Assembly: GCF_019649055.1 (NCBI RefSeq)
Contig: NW_026570225.1
Location: 434,001-498,000, forward strand
Source: Paramacrobiotus metropolitanus
Lineage: Eukaryota; Tardigrada; Eutardigrada; Parachela; Macrobiotidae
DNA length: 64,000 nucleotides
Direction: 5' to 3'
The notes under the pieces are model-generated. The model saw only the letters and a list, made by a program, of their open reading frames with translations. It made no database searches and was not told the origin of the DNA. Position 1 is the first letter of the stretch; every line of letters starts with the position of its first letter. Shown here one piece after another: positions 52,972-64,000 of this stretch. Made by a program: the position numbers and the translations under genes.

Positions 52972-55900
52972 TCAAATGTCCTTGAAACGCTGGCCCAGAT
53001 TCAGTTTAGTAAATTCATTTCTTAAGAAAAACGTATCAAATCTGACTTCTGCATAAGCACTCCGATCCATATACATCTTGATGACGCCGGCAAGATCATC
53101 GTATATCTTTGCTAACTGCCCCGCGTTGAATTTCAGTAAATCGTTCTTCAACTTATCTGCAATTTCGAAAAAAAGCGAACATTATACAAAAGCGATTCCT
53201 TACCACAACAGTGACTATGAAACAGTAAACAAAGCGAGACCTTTTCAGAGAGAATTGTGGTACTGGTATATCATTACGGTCGTTGTAGAAATGCCCCTTA
53301 TTAACGATTAAGAAAGGGGCATTTGTTGTAGTTGATTATCCACAAACAGAAAGGCCAAAAAACAAACTGCTACCTTTTACCATACCTTTTACGGCCTGAT
53401 TTTTTATCTTTTCGATTGTCCGAGACGGATCAAAAGCATTTCTCCAATAACCCAGTTGTAAATACAAATCCCTCTCGGTGAAGTCGGCTTTCATTCCGGA
53501 CTTATTGCATACTGGACATATTGGCCGACTACGATGGAACTTTGGCGGCATGAAATTACACATAAAGTGACAATCGGCATCTTCGCAAACAAAGTTAACC
53601 TAAAACAAATCCTTTGTAACTGCATCTGCAATAACCGGTAAATGTTCTCTGTACTTAGGAATTCCGAAAGGATGTGGTGCATTCATGACCGTCTTTAGTT
53701 TTTTGAAGGGGGTACGCAATGACTTCGCGCCAGTTGGAAAATGGCCGAAAATTCGAGAAAAACCGTAGAAAAGTGGCTTTTTTGAGCCACTTTTCTACGA
53801 TTTCCTTCAAAAATTTCGGTGCGCCCCCTGCGCCAATCCCATTTGCTCGCGTCTGCGCCAGCTCCGGACGCAAAAAAATACTTTTTCAAAAATTTTCGCT
53901 CCCGAAGGCCCCCCCCTCCCTTAAAGACGGGCCTGGGGTGCAATCGACCCGGACAAGCCACCAATATACTGGTAACTTTGACAGGCGAATGTCACCCGAA
54001 TAACAAAAAAGAGTAGCTTACATATCGCTAATATAAATTTTAAATTTAAATGTATAAAATTTTTAAAGAAACAGTTTATTGAATTTACTATGCGCTGGTG
54101 TGGCCTCACCTCATAATACCGCTGGATATTCCGGTTAATCTCCAGCGTAAGTAGGTTTCGAATACGCAAAATATAGTTCATGGGAACAACGTCACAGGCT
54201 GAACATTTTGCCAGGCTGAGAAAAAACTGACCGTCCTATAAGCACAAAGACAAGTCCAATCTGAAATTCTTTACCGCAGCAATTTTGCGACAGGCGCAAT
54301 ACGCCTCGCGGATAATACAGTATCCATTTTGCTTACAGTTACCACAGTGTATTGTGGAAAAGAAGCGTAAGGAATTTTTATGCACACGTATTGGGTAAGA
54401 TCAGAATTCATGTTACTAATTAATATATATCGGAAAAACGACTAACCTTTTCATAAACAGGTTCGGCCATTTCCCATCGTTCGCTACACTTCGGACACAG
54501 AATCTGCAACGGCTGGCAGTTCCGGTACAGTTCACTATCCGGTACAGCGCCAGCTGCATCATCCTCGTCGACGCGTACGACAAAGAACTGCGGGAACTGA
54601 CTCCTATCTACACCCAACAATTGCGCGATAGTCGCGGAATCCAGGCCTTCCACGAACTCACACAAGCGGTTGACCACCTTGTGCACCTGCTCAGCCAAAT
54701 AATATTGCTTGTCGATAGTCAGCGCACCATTGCTGGCCAAAAGCTCTTCCACATGATAGGCGCGCTGTGTGTGCGGGATCTTCTGACCCGAAGCGACCGC
54801 CGCCACTTTGGGTGGTGGCTCGTTGCAGATGACAAAGGGCACCACGTCACCGGCGCCCAGCTTCTTTGCATTGCGCCCGGATTCGTTCCAGCGAACGGCT
54901 ACTTGCACGTGGGGCTGACCTTTCGAATCGGCATATTTCAACGGATCCTTCGTTAGTTGCTGTAAATAAACCATTAATCACATCACTTTCGTCAGTTTTC
55001 CATGAATTAACCTTTCGATTTCTTGTAATTTTACATTTGGACGTAGCGTCTGAGTGCTGAGGAATGGTGCGCTTAAGAAAATTTTGCGTTGAAATGCTGC
55101 ATCTGAAGGAATGATAACCCTTAGTTGATGCGATCTACAGGACTCACCTTTGTAATAACATATAACTCCACATCAGTCATTTGAAAATTGGTGACTCTGG
55201 TGTTGTATTTTTGCAGGATGGCCTGAATCTCTCCCAACATCGTTGGCATATCTTGGATAGCAAGGATCTGCTCCACAACCTCACTGTAAAAACGAAGGTT
55301 TCAATCAACCAGACTTCAACTTAATTTAATTTTTAAAAATTTAGCTCCGATGTAGTGCGCGAAAGACGCCGTCACAACTCGTCAGTGATTTACTTACCTG
55401 CCAGCCTTGCGGGCCAATTCACTCCAGTCACGTCTTACAATATCGAGACCTTTCAGTTCGCGATCATATTTCAGCGTATTTTTCTCCCTCTTGACCACCA
55501 GAGCAGCATACTTCTTTTTTTGCAGCAGAAGCAGCTTGCGAAAGATCCCGTCGATTCCCAGTTCCAGGCATTTATACTGCCGGCCAACCTTATGCTTAAC
55601 CTGTGGCATGGCACATCATTCACCACACTACAGTAATTATTTCAGTTGTAGCAAGAGTAATTAACATCGGCTTCGCCTCAGATGCTCTATGATCAATTTC
55701 CCGGACAATCAATCCTGGTGTGCCAAAATTTAAGCATGGGTGAAAAATATCGTTTAATGTATTATTTTTCGGATAAAATATAATAATATATATTTATCTA
55801 TCAAAAATAAATAGGAGATTTTTCACAAGATTCTGTAACGCTGAATTTCAAAAAGCATTCTGAAAAAGTATGTTGGGCCCGCCGGATACAGTAGTGAGAA

Positions 55901-58900
55901 ATTGATAAGCCGTAACACTTTATAATACACGGTCCGATATACATTTCTTCAGTCGCACTAATCAAAGAAACATGCTACTCGTATGTAGTTGATAGGTTGG
56001 TTTATGAGCTACTTGATTTATGCTTTCCTTTAACAGGACAGCAGAAACACACTGTTTACATTTTTCGCCAACCTCATTGCCTTTTTCCAGAACCTTATCG
56101 TATTCGTCCAAATGGGTATTAATCATAATGGAATCCGTATCACCATAGATGACCTCCAACCCTTGTTTCTCCACTAGTTCTTTGGTATTTTTCAAGATCT
56201 ATCAATTATTAAATGCTAACTTATTATTTCAAAGCATCATATGGTTTTAATATCCAGCTGTAAGTCATTATTACTTCGCGGCCTTGGGAGGTAATGAGTG
56301 CAGCTAGTGGGCGTGCAAAGAATCGCGAACTGGCGAATCCGAGGCAACCGTACATGCTGTTCGCGGTTAGTTTCAGCGCTTTCTGACGAATCTCCAACTG
56401 CAAAAAACAACGTTTTACCCCCTAATTTTACAGCTCCCTTCACATCGAGGTAAACTAACTTGTTTCAAACGATCGGACTGCGGATTCTTTTCGGTCTCCG
56501 ATTTGATTTGGCTTTTAACAGCTTTCCGGTCTTCCACTAAACGGTAGATTTCGGCTGGCAGAACTCCCCGGTTACTGTTCTCTTCTTTGCCGGGCTTATC
56601 AGGTAATTCTGGAATAACATCCGCATTCTCCTCGGACAAAATAGCACGGTCCACGGTTGTGAAACAGATGTTATACTCTTGAATGATCGACGGATACAGA
56701 CTGTTGAAATCCATCAACAAGATGAAATGATCGTGTAAGCCTGAAAATATTAATGCAAGGTCTTTAAACACTATCATTAGCGTAATAAGGATTAGAAAAA
56801 TCTAAAGACAATCGTTTTTTTTAGTAGCAAAATCGAATTGAACGCTATATATTTATCTATCAAAATAAAGTCGTACAAATATTGTTAACTAGATGTCTAT
56901 ATGGCGCTAACCTTTCTTTGGTTCCAGTACCAAACCTCCTGCGTACGCCGGTTTCCGTTTTCCACCCGTCGTTGGTGCATCGGCATGAACAGTCTCTGGT
57001 TCTTCTACCTCGTCTTCGCGGTGGGGTTCTTCTTTCACTTCCTTTTCCTCTGTCGACTGACTCTGCTGCTCTTTTCCTTTCTTTGACTGTTTCTTCGGCG
57101 GCGCTTTCCACTCTTTGTCCGGACATATGAAATTTTTCTCCGTAAACGCATGGAGCAATAAAAATTCGTTGCGCTCCGACCGACCACCAAGAAACGTCCG
57201 CGACTACAAATTCGGAATATATCAACGGATAGGTGCGGAATCATGAGAACAGACATAATAGAACTGCTTTACAAGAATATTTCCGGCAATTTTGGTTATC
57301 TGCAATGCCAGCGGTATGGCGTCCAGTTTGCACATGATGCGCAGGATGTAAAGGACATCGGTAAGGGTCAAATCCACTAACAGTTTCAAGTTATCAAGGG
57401 ATCTGCAATCATAAAATTCTCAACTCTGCGATTAACAATTGTAACAAGATTTAAAAGAGTCCAAATAGGCAGAACGAAGACAAGTGCTTTATCGGCGGTG
57501 TCCCGTAAATCAACCACCATACCTGTACATTTCCTTTATTAAATCACTGTCCAGATCGTTCCGGGTTTCCTTCAGTTCTTCCCACACCAGTTCATTCAAG
57601 TCATAACTTTTGCAGTGGATCAGCTCTTCTGCAGAACGTCGAATGTCGACTATCAACCGGCCAGCTGTTACGGCTTGCACGGCATGACGGCCCTATTGAA
57701 AGTGTTTATGTAGTTGGTAATCGTATAACTAATACCCACCTTTACTCATGTAACGAACAAATTCGCAAAGCTAAACTAAACTGAAAGTTTGAACCGGCTT
57801 CACACGAAACTTCCACCTATACTATATTGCATGTGTTTTTACGCATTGTAAATCAGGTTTTACACTTCCTATATAACACTGCAATAAAGATGTCCACTTA
57901 CTTGAGGCATGACTTTACGCTGGAGTCTGCCTAATCGAGACCAGTTGGGAACGCCCAGTCGAGTCGCACGATGTAGCAGAACGTCCAGTTGGTATCCCAA
58001 AGCATCGTGGAATATTAAAAAATCTGGATCAATTTGTTGCATGCGCGTAAACACCGAACTGAGCAACTGGCGCTCATTCCGGCAAACTTCAACTTTCAAG
58101 GCCTAATCAGAAATACAGCACAATGCTTACCGCAAGTATGCCAGAAATACGCAAATATCTATTGGCAGCAGTTGCGCATGGAACCTACATTTCTTTGTTT
58201 CCAGATGTCCGCAACGCTTTCCATTTCGTTAAAACTACAAGGAAATGGAGTGTCCACAGTCGGAGCCAGCAGCATCAAATGGTCAGAATACAGCTCGCCT
58301 TTCACTGTATTATCCAAGGGGAAATCTTTCCGCCACAATAACGCGGCGGCCACAATCTGTAATTTTCGATTTTTAAACGGCAGAGGAAGGACATTTATAC
58401 TCACTACGTATTTTCGATCGGTTTCTATGTATTTACCTCGTTTTGCTTGGTCCTCGAATCGACAACCACGCGCAGCTGCAGAGCCATTATGGTAACGAGA
58501 GGTGCCGGGACTTTAGCTTTATCCTTAGTATCGGGTATAATGGAAACCAGCGAAGGTTTCTCCACAATAAACTCATGTTTGCACAAGCTGATCTTATGCT
58601 GCTGTGGCTTTAAAGCATTCACATTCAGCCAGCAAGGCCCACGCAATTTGCGATCCAATAAAAAGATTTCAAGAGCGGAAGTGTTGCGCCCGAACACATG
58701 GCTGATGTTTTCGGTAGCAATGTTTTCCGGAAGTATCGGATCTTTAAACTGACAAAAGGCGCTTTCCAGGGTGTTCACTATTATACCTATTGAAAAACAT
58801 TTACTTACCGAGTAGCGAACCTCCAGACATCGAACATTACTAGGAATTTCGACTTTGTCAAAGGCATAACTTTTATCCACTTCCTTCTCTCGGTAGTTAT

Positions 58901-61162
58901 CAGTTTTGCCTTTGGAGCGCATAATTTCGGCAACTTCAGCTTTCAAATCAGCGATCTCCGCCTAAACCCGTCGGAACTTTTGCAAATTTCGTTGACAGAA
59001 AACGAAATCTTACTTACCCCTTCGCGTAAGCAAAAGTAAAGCCGACGCTGAATTCCTTCGATTTTTACACAACTCCGATGGGTGCCGTCACTGGAGTTAA
59101 TTTTGTCCATAAAAACACCGAACAAGAAAACGCAGCCTAGAAACGAGGACATGACAAAAAAGACCAAAAAGCCGAGATGTGGATGTATTCAAGCATTTCA
59201 AACCTTCATGATGGACATCTTCAAAAGCATCCAGCCAGTAGAATTTTCGTGCTCCATCTGATGAATTTTCGTCGTGTAAATATTCGTCAAAATCCACAAC
59301 CATTTGTGGTGCGCTATTAATATCCCTTGACGCTTCAAACTGTTTCGTCAAAACCGGCATTCTACGAAACACAACAAATTCCATCAACCTAAGTTTCTGA
59401 AATCAAACTGATCTGTCATGTTAAATAAATGCAATAAATAATACAAGATCTAACAAACGAATTCTGTTTCAATTTTACACACCGATTTAATTTTTCTGAC
59501 TGATGACTATCAGTGTGTCCACTTGCCGCCCCAACGTTTTCAGCCAGATTCAGACTGATCTCCAAATCCTCCGTAAAATCCAGATCCCCACTCCAGTCGG
59601 ATTCAAAAGACTGTTTCTTCACCGGTGTATTCGGTTTGGTTTTCTTTGCTGATCCATTGTTGCTGCTGTTCTTCAACGGCCGATCCATTGCAAATGCCGT
59701 GATCTTCGGTTTGAGCGCCACCACTTCCGTTTCTTCCGGTTTTTTTGGACTCTCCGACACAGGGCGCTTTGTTCTTTCGGTAGGATGCTCTTGGGAAGTT
59801 GGGAATAATACCGGGCTTTGCGGTTCAAGTCCCATATCAGGCGGCAAAACACTGGCATCACTCTGGTCTTTCTGAACGGAATCAGGTTGGTTAAACTGAA
59901 AGGGCGATTTGTTGGTATCCGTACTGGGCTTCTGCTGATTTTTCTGCAGTCTTGCCAATGCAAAAGAAGGCGCCTTATCGCCATAGAACAACTGCAAACG
60001 GTTGGGCTGCTTAGGCTCCGGGACGCAGCCTTGCAGCTCATCCAACAAATCGTCAAGGAGAATTTCCTTTCCTTTGGTCAACGGAGCCAACTACGGATTA
60101 TAACATCTATAACGACTAACACACTAAGGCATTCAGGTTAACGATTAATAATACATAACGAAATTAAACCCATTATTAGCGAATAAAAATGACTGCCAAA
60201 GCTGGCACTTAAAAATTTATGTTATAAGCTCTAAGATGTAACAGAAATTAAACTGTCGCATCCCTGTTCCTGACGACGCTGCAATTGCATTACTCCAGAA
60301 TTAATTCCTGACAATAAGTGAATTCACTTACGCCTTTGCTTTTGGGCTTTCCCGACGGTCCAGCGATCATGAAATTTCTGATATCCGGTGAACAAATATC
60401 TGGTCGCTCTTCTTCGCCGCGGGCCTCTTTTGCTCCATTCTTCGTTTTCCGATCGTTTTTATTTTTCTTATCTGGGAAAATCAGAGAAGGCTTCGATTAA
60501 GTCGATAACAAACAAAAGCACCAACACACCATAGATGATACAGTATAAATGACAAAAGAAGAGAATTTTGATTTGTATTTTACAATCACATCAATTAATC
60601 TGGCAAATGAAGATCCCCAAAATATTTATGCAAATCATGTGGCTACTTACCACGTTTACGATCTTCCTCTTCGTCGTCGAATATTTCTCGACCATCGTCG
60701 TAGTAATCCGCATCGTCAGTGGCGCTCAGCTCGATCCAGTTCTCCTCTTGGCGTTTCTGAACGATCTTCTCGTACTCCTCCTCGGTAACGTAGTCGTAAA
60801 CCGGCTTAGCTTCTTCCACCTGCCATATTTATTTTCAAAAGCATCTCTTCAGTTCACCATCATCAAATTATGGAAGTACTGTAACTCAGTAACTGTAAGC
60901 AATGATTCAAATCTGGAGGATCAAACCTCGTGCTTCTTTTTCTTGCCCTCTTCGCGCAAACGACGCAGTTCATCCAAACGAGATTCCTTAACAGCAGCTT
61001 TTGGATTTCGGGATTTTCGTAGGTTTCGTCCTGGGAACCGTAAGAATGTTAACAAATATATGCTGAGTTCTTGCAGCACTTTAACAGCCAACCTGCATCA
61101 TGTCCCTGCTCGTTCACATGGCTCGCGCCATCGTCTGTTTCGGAATGCACGGCTGACGGCAT
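52972..61162 (-). CDS. POLA1: DNA polymerase alpha catalytic subunit, about 23 exons
   Basis: Family B polymerase that extends primase RNA at origins and lagging strands. Exons (minus): 61162-61093, 61030-60927, 60819-60651, 60471-60332, 60090-59483, 59388-59204 (alternative start 59361), 59136-59018, 58961-58809, 58748-58437, 58356-58189, 58102-57902, 57692-57523, 57402-57273, 57203-56912, 56740-56460, 56397-56275, 56198-56073, 55600-55398, 55283-55148, 54959-54447, 54235-54110, 53599-53386, 53156-52972; about 1575 aa. N-terminus has the POLA pattern ([39 protein letters not shown]). Active-site motifs: [39 protein letters not shown] follows. The C-terminal zinc modules are CPKCSERW...CSAC and CEDADC...CPVC. 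The donor of exon 17 (GAG|GTTGGC) is weak, and exon 6 has two usable acceptors. Confidence 0.93.
53690..54005. repeat. Unusual GC-rich segment with hairpin in POLA1 intron 21
   Basis: The 510 bp intron between the exons at 53599 and 54110 contains a block unlike the other POLA1 introns in composition, including a C-run. Within it a perfect 15 bp stem, CGTAGAAAAGTGGCT (53764-53778) and AGCCACTTTTCTACG (53785-53799), encloses a 6 nt loop. This may be a small inserted element. No terminal repeats or target duplication could be fixed. Confidence 0.45.
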
Positions 61163-61920
61163 TGTGACCAACCAAAGATCAACAAGCAAAGCAAAGACCA
61201 GCAACTAAATTAATAAAGGTAACAAGCTGTCAATATAAATTCACCATTCTGATTTCCAAGAGGTGTTTCACTCAGGTTTCAAATTCATTTTAAACTGCAA
61301 ACACAATATTTTGTAAAATTCAGAAGGCGAGCTAGAGCGCTACATATGTGACTATACTACAACTTTGCTTAGTGCGTGTTAAGCGGGAACCAATAAAATT
61401 GTGCCGAAAATCTCTCAAAAGCCTCAAAACCACCATCCTGAGAGCGGTAGCTGCTTTCACAGGGCCAGCGCCAAGTGCAATTTAAAGGAAGAAATTCACA
61501 TTTTTTTACGATTAAATTTTAAAAATACTGTAAGTAAATCTTTACATTGTTTACAAATTCAATAATTATGTCATACTCAATATAGATATGTCATATTGAG
61601 TGTAGCTATTGGTAGAACACTACCCTAGATTGACTGTATAACTAGATTAATTATTTTTTAATACTTGCACTTTTATGAACTTTGTTTTGGCACAGTATGG
61701 ACTTGGGTTCGGACTCAGCATTTAATATATTTCAATTCAGACGGCGCTCGTCGGATTGTGTAATTACAAACGAAAGTCTTTACGACTTTACAGTCTTTAC
61801 TTTCGTGTTTTGCTTGGGTTCTTCAACTTCTTCAGTTTCATATCTATGGACTGCGTGCGTTGCTGTTGATTTCCTGATGTGGTGTTGAGCAGATCATACA
61901 CGAATCACGAGGCTCTGATC
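61163..61920. promoter_or_regulatory. Divergent region between POLA1 and COQ7
   Basis: 758 bp shared upstream region. An inverted repeat ACTCAATAT (61575-61583) / ATATTGAGT (61593-61601) overlaps a direct repeat of ATGTCATA (starting 61568 and 61588), a possible protein-binding site. Other elements not recognised. Confidence 0.35.
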
Positions 61921-62916
61921 ATGTTAATACAAAGACTGTCAAGAGCAGTGCATACCAGCGCGCGAAACAATCCTCTGCTGGACCGCGTGCTGCGAGTGGA
62001 TCATGCAGGAGAAGTGGGTGCTGATATGATTTACGCTGGCCAACTAGCAGTCCTCGGGCGAACTTCCGTTGGTCCCGTTATTCAAGAAATGCGCGAGCAA
62101 GAGGTCCACCACCGAGAGACGTTTGAACGATTGATCCGCGAACACCGTGCCAGGCCGACAGCTTTGCTTCCCTTTTGGAATGTTGCAGGTGCAGGAGATA
62201 TGCTACATACGTTATGACACGTATAGTCCGTATCTCATAAAAACACTACTTATTGGCTATTGCCGAGTACGGTACTATGGTATTAGTACATATTACAGAT
62301 TTTGAGTTGTTAAAATAATGTTAAACTAGCATTGACCACCTTTTGGGTTATTACTGCCGTGCTGATTTACTTGAAAATTCTTGGATAATAAATTTTGGAA
62401 TTTAATTCTTTGAAATTTGATGCCATAAATAAATTGTACATCTGAGTATCTGACTGATGTCAGGTCTGACATTTTTGCCACTGCTTGCAAAATGCTAACC
62501 GTAAATAAAAGGCTTTGGAAAAATATCTTTAATCGGTTTATTAAGCAACCGGGAGCAACCGTTCACATATAAAACTCAGAAGTCACGCAAATCTTGTTAG
62601 CAAACCGTTTTTGGCAGGTTTTGTTTTGGGAGCTGGAACGGCTCTACTGGGCCCCGAAGCGGCCATGGCCTGTACGGTGGCCGTGGAGGAAACGATTGGT
62701 AATCATTATAATAACCAGATTCGCGACATCATGGAAAAATATCCTGGCCAATTTAAGGATCTCTTAATGACCTTGAAAAAGTTTCGTGATGAAGAACTGG
62801 AGCATTTGGACACGGGACTGAAACATGATGCTGAGTTAGCGCCTGCATATAAAACTTTGAAAAATTTTGTGCAAGTTGGTTGCAAAGCAGCAATATGGAT
62901 CTCCGAAAGGGTTTGA
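61921..62916 (+). CDS. COQ7: 5-demethoxyubiquinone hydroxylase, two exons
   Basis: Di-iron monooxygenase of the mitochondrial inner membrane that carries out the penultimate step of ubiquinone synthesis. Exons 61921-62188 and 62618-62916, split after GTT GCA G in phase 1; 188 aa. A short basic targeting start (MLIQRLSRAVHTSARNN) precedes the conserved body: LRVDHAGEVGADMIYAGQ, EMREQEVHHRETF (E-x-x-H iron ligands), GAGTALLGPEAAMACTVAVE, and the second ligand set DEELEHLDTG. All expected Glu/His iron ligands are present. The protein ends WISERV. It is transcribed away from POLA1. Confidence 0.93.
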
Positions 62917-63246
62917 CCTAAGCGCAAATTTTGATTTGTTTGGAAGTGATTTTAACTAGTTTTGCACGACGGGTGTAAAATCGTTTTGTACATTTTACTT
63001 GGAGCACAACACAACTCACAAATTCGGAGCTCAGCCAACGGATTAAAAATCTTGTGCAGTTATACTTGATTAAGTACAGTATCACTCTGCAGAAAGGATT
63101 TAATGAAAATTTGGAACTCTGCTTGCTCTTTATGTTAAAAAAAGTAATGGGAGATGGAAAATAGTATACTGACCGAAATGAAAGGCATATTGCTGATGAA
63201 AGATTATTAATTTTGATTTATTTGTGCCGCTGGATATATGTCTGGA
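62917..63246. other. Convergent 3' spacer, COQ7 / cyclophilin-like
   Basis: 3' flanking sequence for both neighbours. No other feature. Confidence 0.4.
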
Positions 63247-63915
63247 CTAATGATCGCTACGCTCATCCGGCACATCTTCCTCGTCCTCCGTATCCTCCTC
63301 CTCATCATCCACCACAACAATACTTTCAATCCAAATGGACACCCCATCGTCGTCCGGTCGCGAAATCCACGCCTGCGCTACATCCAGGATTTCCAGGCCC
63401 TCCGTGACCTTCCCCACAACCATATTCCGTCCATCCTTTTCCGGCTCCGGTCCCTTACAGATCCACCAACGCGTGGGATCCACCTTCCCATCGCCCGTGG
63501 AACTGGTCGACTCCAGTGAAACGATGCCGGCATAGGCGTGCTTCAAGACGAAGTTCTCAATGGGAATGGCCGGATGCGGTCGCACACTCTCGTAGTTTCC
63601 GTCAAATTCCAGTTCGTTAACGGAGGGCGCCGGGCCCCAGTGCACGCGGATGGTATCGCGGCTCTTGGAACAGATGTCCTGGATGACGCGGCAGGCGTGC
63701 GGGGCAATGTCGGTGCGGAAGACGATGACAATGCGGCCCAGGGTGTCTTCATCGGTTTCGTTGGGTTTGTTGATGCCGCGCCAAAGGTTCAGTTTAACAG
63801 TGAGGAGATGGGGACGGGGAAGACGAGGGGCCATTGTGTAGGGCAATGGAGGCTTCTGGCTGGCCAGGAAATGCCGGTACAGGTTGTTTTCTTCGATTAT
63901 CGTCAGGATACCGTC
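63247..63915 (-). CDS. Divergent cyclophilin-like protein, 3' exon (5' end outside window)
   Basis: Last coding exon of a minus-strand gene, 222 codons, entered from a TATATGTAG acceptor at 63916-63918. No upstream exon was found in the remaining about 85 bp. The cyclophilin fold is suggested by HLLTVKLNLWRG, GRIVIVFRTDIAPHACR, FVLKHAYAGIVSLES, TRWWICKG and KDGRNMVVGKVTEGLEILD, the last matching the D-G-x-x-x-x-F-G-x-V-x-E-G signature of peptidyl-prolyl isomerases. The GSQFF-equivalent segment reads PTRWW, and the active-site Trp position before D-G is Lys, so isomerase activity is doubtful. The C-terminus is strongly acidic (DDEEEDTEDEEDVPDE), and an N-terminal extension precedes the domain. 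Confidence 0.7.
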   Translation of the reverse strand, partial: DGILTIIEENNLYRHFLASQKPPLPYTMAPRLPRPHLLTVKLNLWRGINKPNETDEDTLGRIVIVFRTDIAPHACRVIQDICSKSRDTIRVHWGPAPSVNELEFDGNYESVRPHPAIPIENFVLKHAYAGIVSLESTSSTGDGKVDPTRWWICKGPEPEKDGRNMVVGKVTEGLEILDVAQAWISRPDDDGVSIWIESIVVVDDEEEDTEDEEDVPDERSDH

Positions 63916-64000
63916 CTACATATAGAAACCGCATTCATTATGGCATTCAGTAATGATAGCAAATTAAGTGAATAACTGGAACGGTCTCCGAAAGTAAACG

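Overview
This is a window of a eukaryotic nuclear genome. Its genes are split by many short GT-AG introns, coding exons stand out against AT-rich spacers, and the gene set is metazoan: Shaker-type potassium channel, syntaxin, lysosomal chitobiase, COQ7, UBE2L3, mitochondrial L35, RTCB, POLA1. The combination of intron-rich housekeeping genes, a MACPF-ApeC protein, secreted silk-like proteins and an unusual F-box family suggests an invertebrate. A tardigrade-like ecdysozoan is my best guess, but that is an inference from remembered family resemblance and was not tested. I assembled exon models by hand from reading frame, intron phase and splice signals; all multi-exon models below keep phase unless stated.

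Layout. 1-3.4 kb: no intact gene, but a frameshifted minus-strand relative of the next gene and some orphan minus-strand exons. 3.5-4.2 kb: a small DUF1917/Bles03-like gene (-). 5.0-7.8 kb: di-N-acetylchitobiase (+), with a TA-flanked inverted-repeat element in an intron. 9.8-11.8 kb: a divergent syntaxin (+). 12.4-14.7 kb: an F-box protein (-). 16.2-18.3 kb: a Shaker-like Kv channel (+). 19.0-20.9 kb: a secreted MACPF + ApeC (apextrin-like) protein (+). 22.1-26.4 kb: three consecutive secreted low-complexity proteins (+), the last silk-like. 29.1-36.6 kb: a 14-exon membrane-anchored cholinesterase-like protein with intact catalytic triad (+). 39.0-42.8 kb: two tandem intronless deoxynucleoside kinases (+). 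44.3-45.8 kb: mitochondrial ribosomal protein L35 (+). 46.6-48.3 kb: UBE2L3-type E2 (+). 48.9-51.4 kb: RTCB RNA ligase (-). 52.3 kb: COA3 (+). 53.0-61.2 kb: DNA polymerase alpha catalytic subunit in about 23 exons (-). 61.9-62.9 kb: COQ7 (+). 63.2 kb to the right edge: a divergent cyclophilin, 5' end outside the window (-).

The genes do not form one pathway. The right third (L35, UBE2L3, RTCB, COA3, POLA1, COQ7) is a housekeeping block. The left and centre hold the fast-evolving or lineage-specific material: the DUF1917-like pair, the F-box gene, the silk-like trio, MACPF-ApeC, and the kinase duplication. The observations most worth following are the intronless kinase pair, the secreted low-complexity cluster, the syntaxin lacking the usual zero-layer glutamine, the catalytically complete anchored esterase, and the small inverted-repeat elements in introns.
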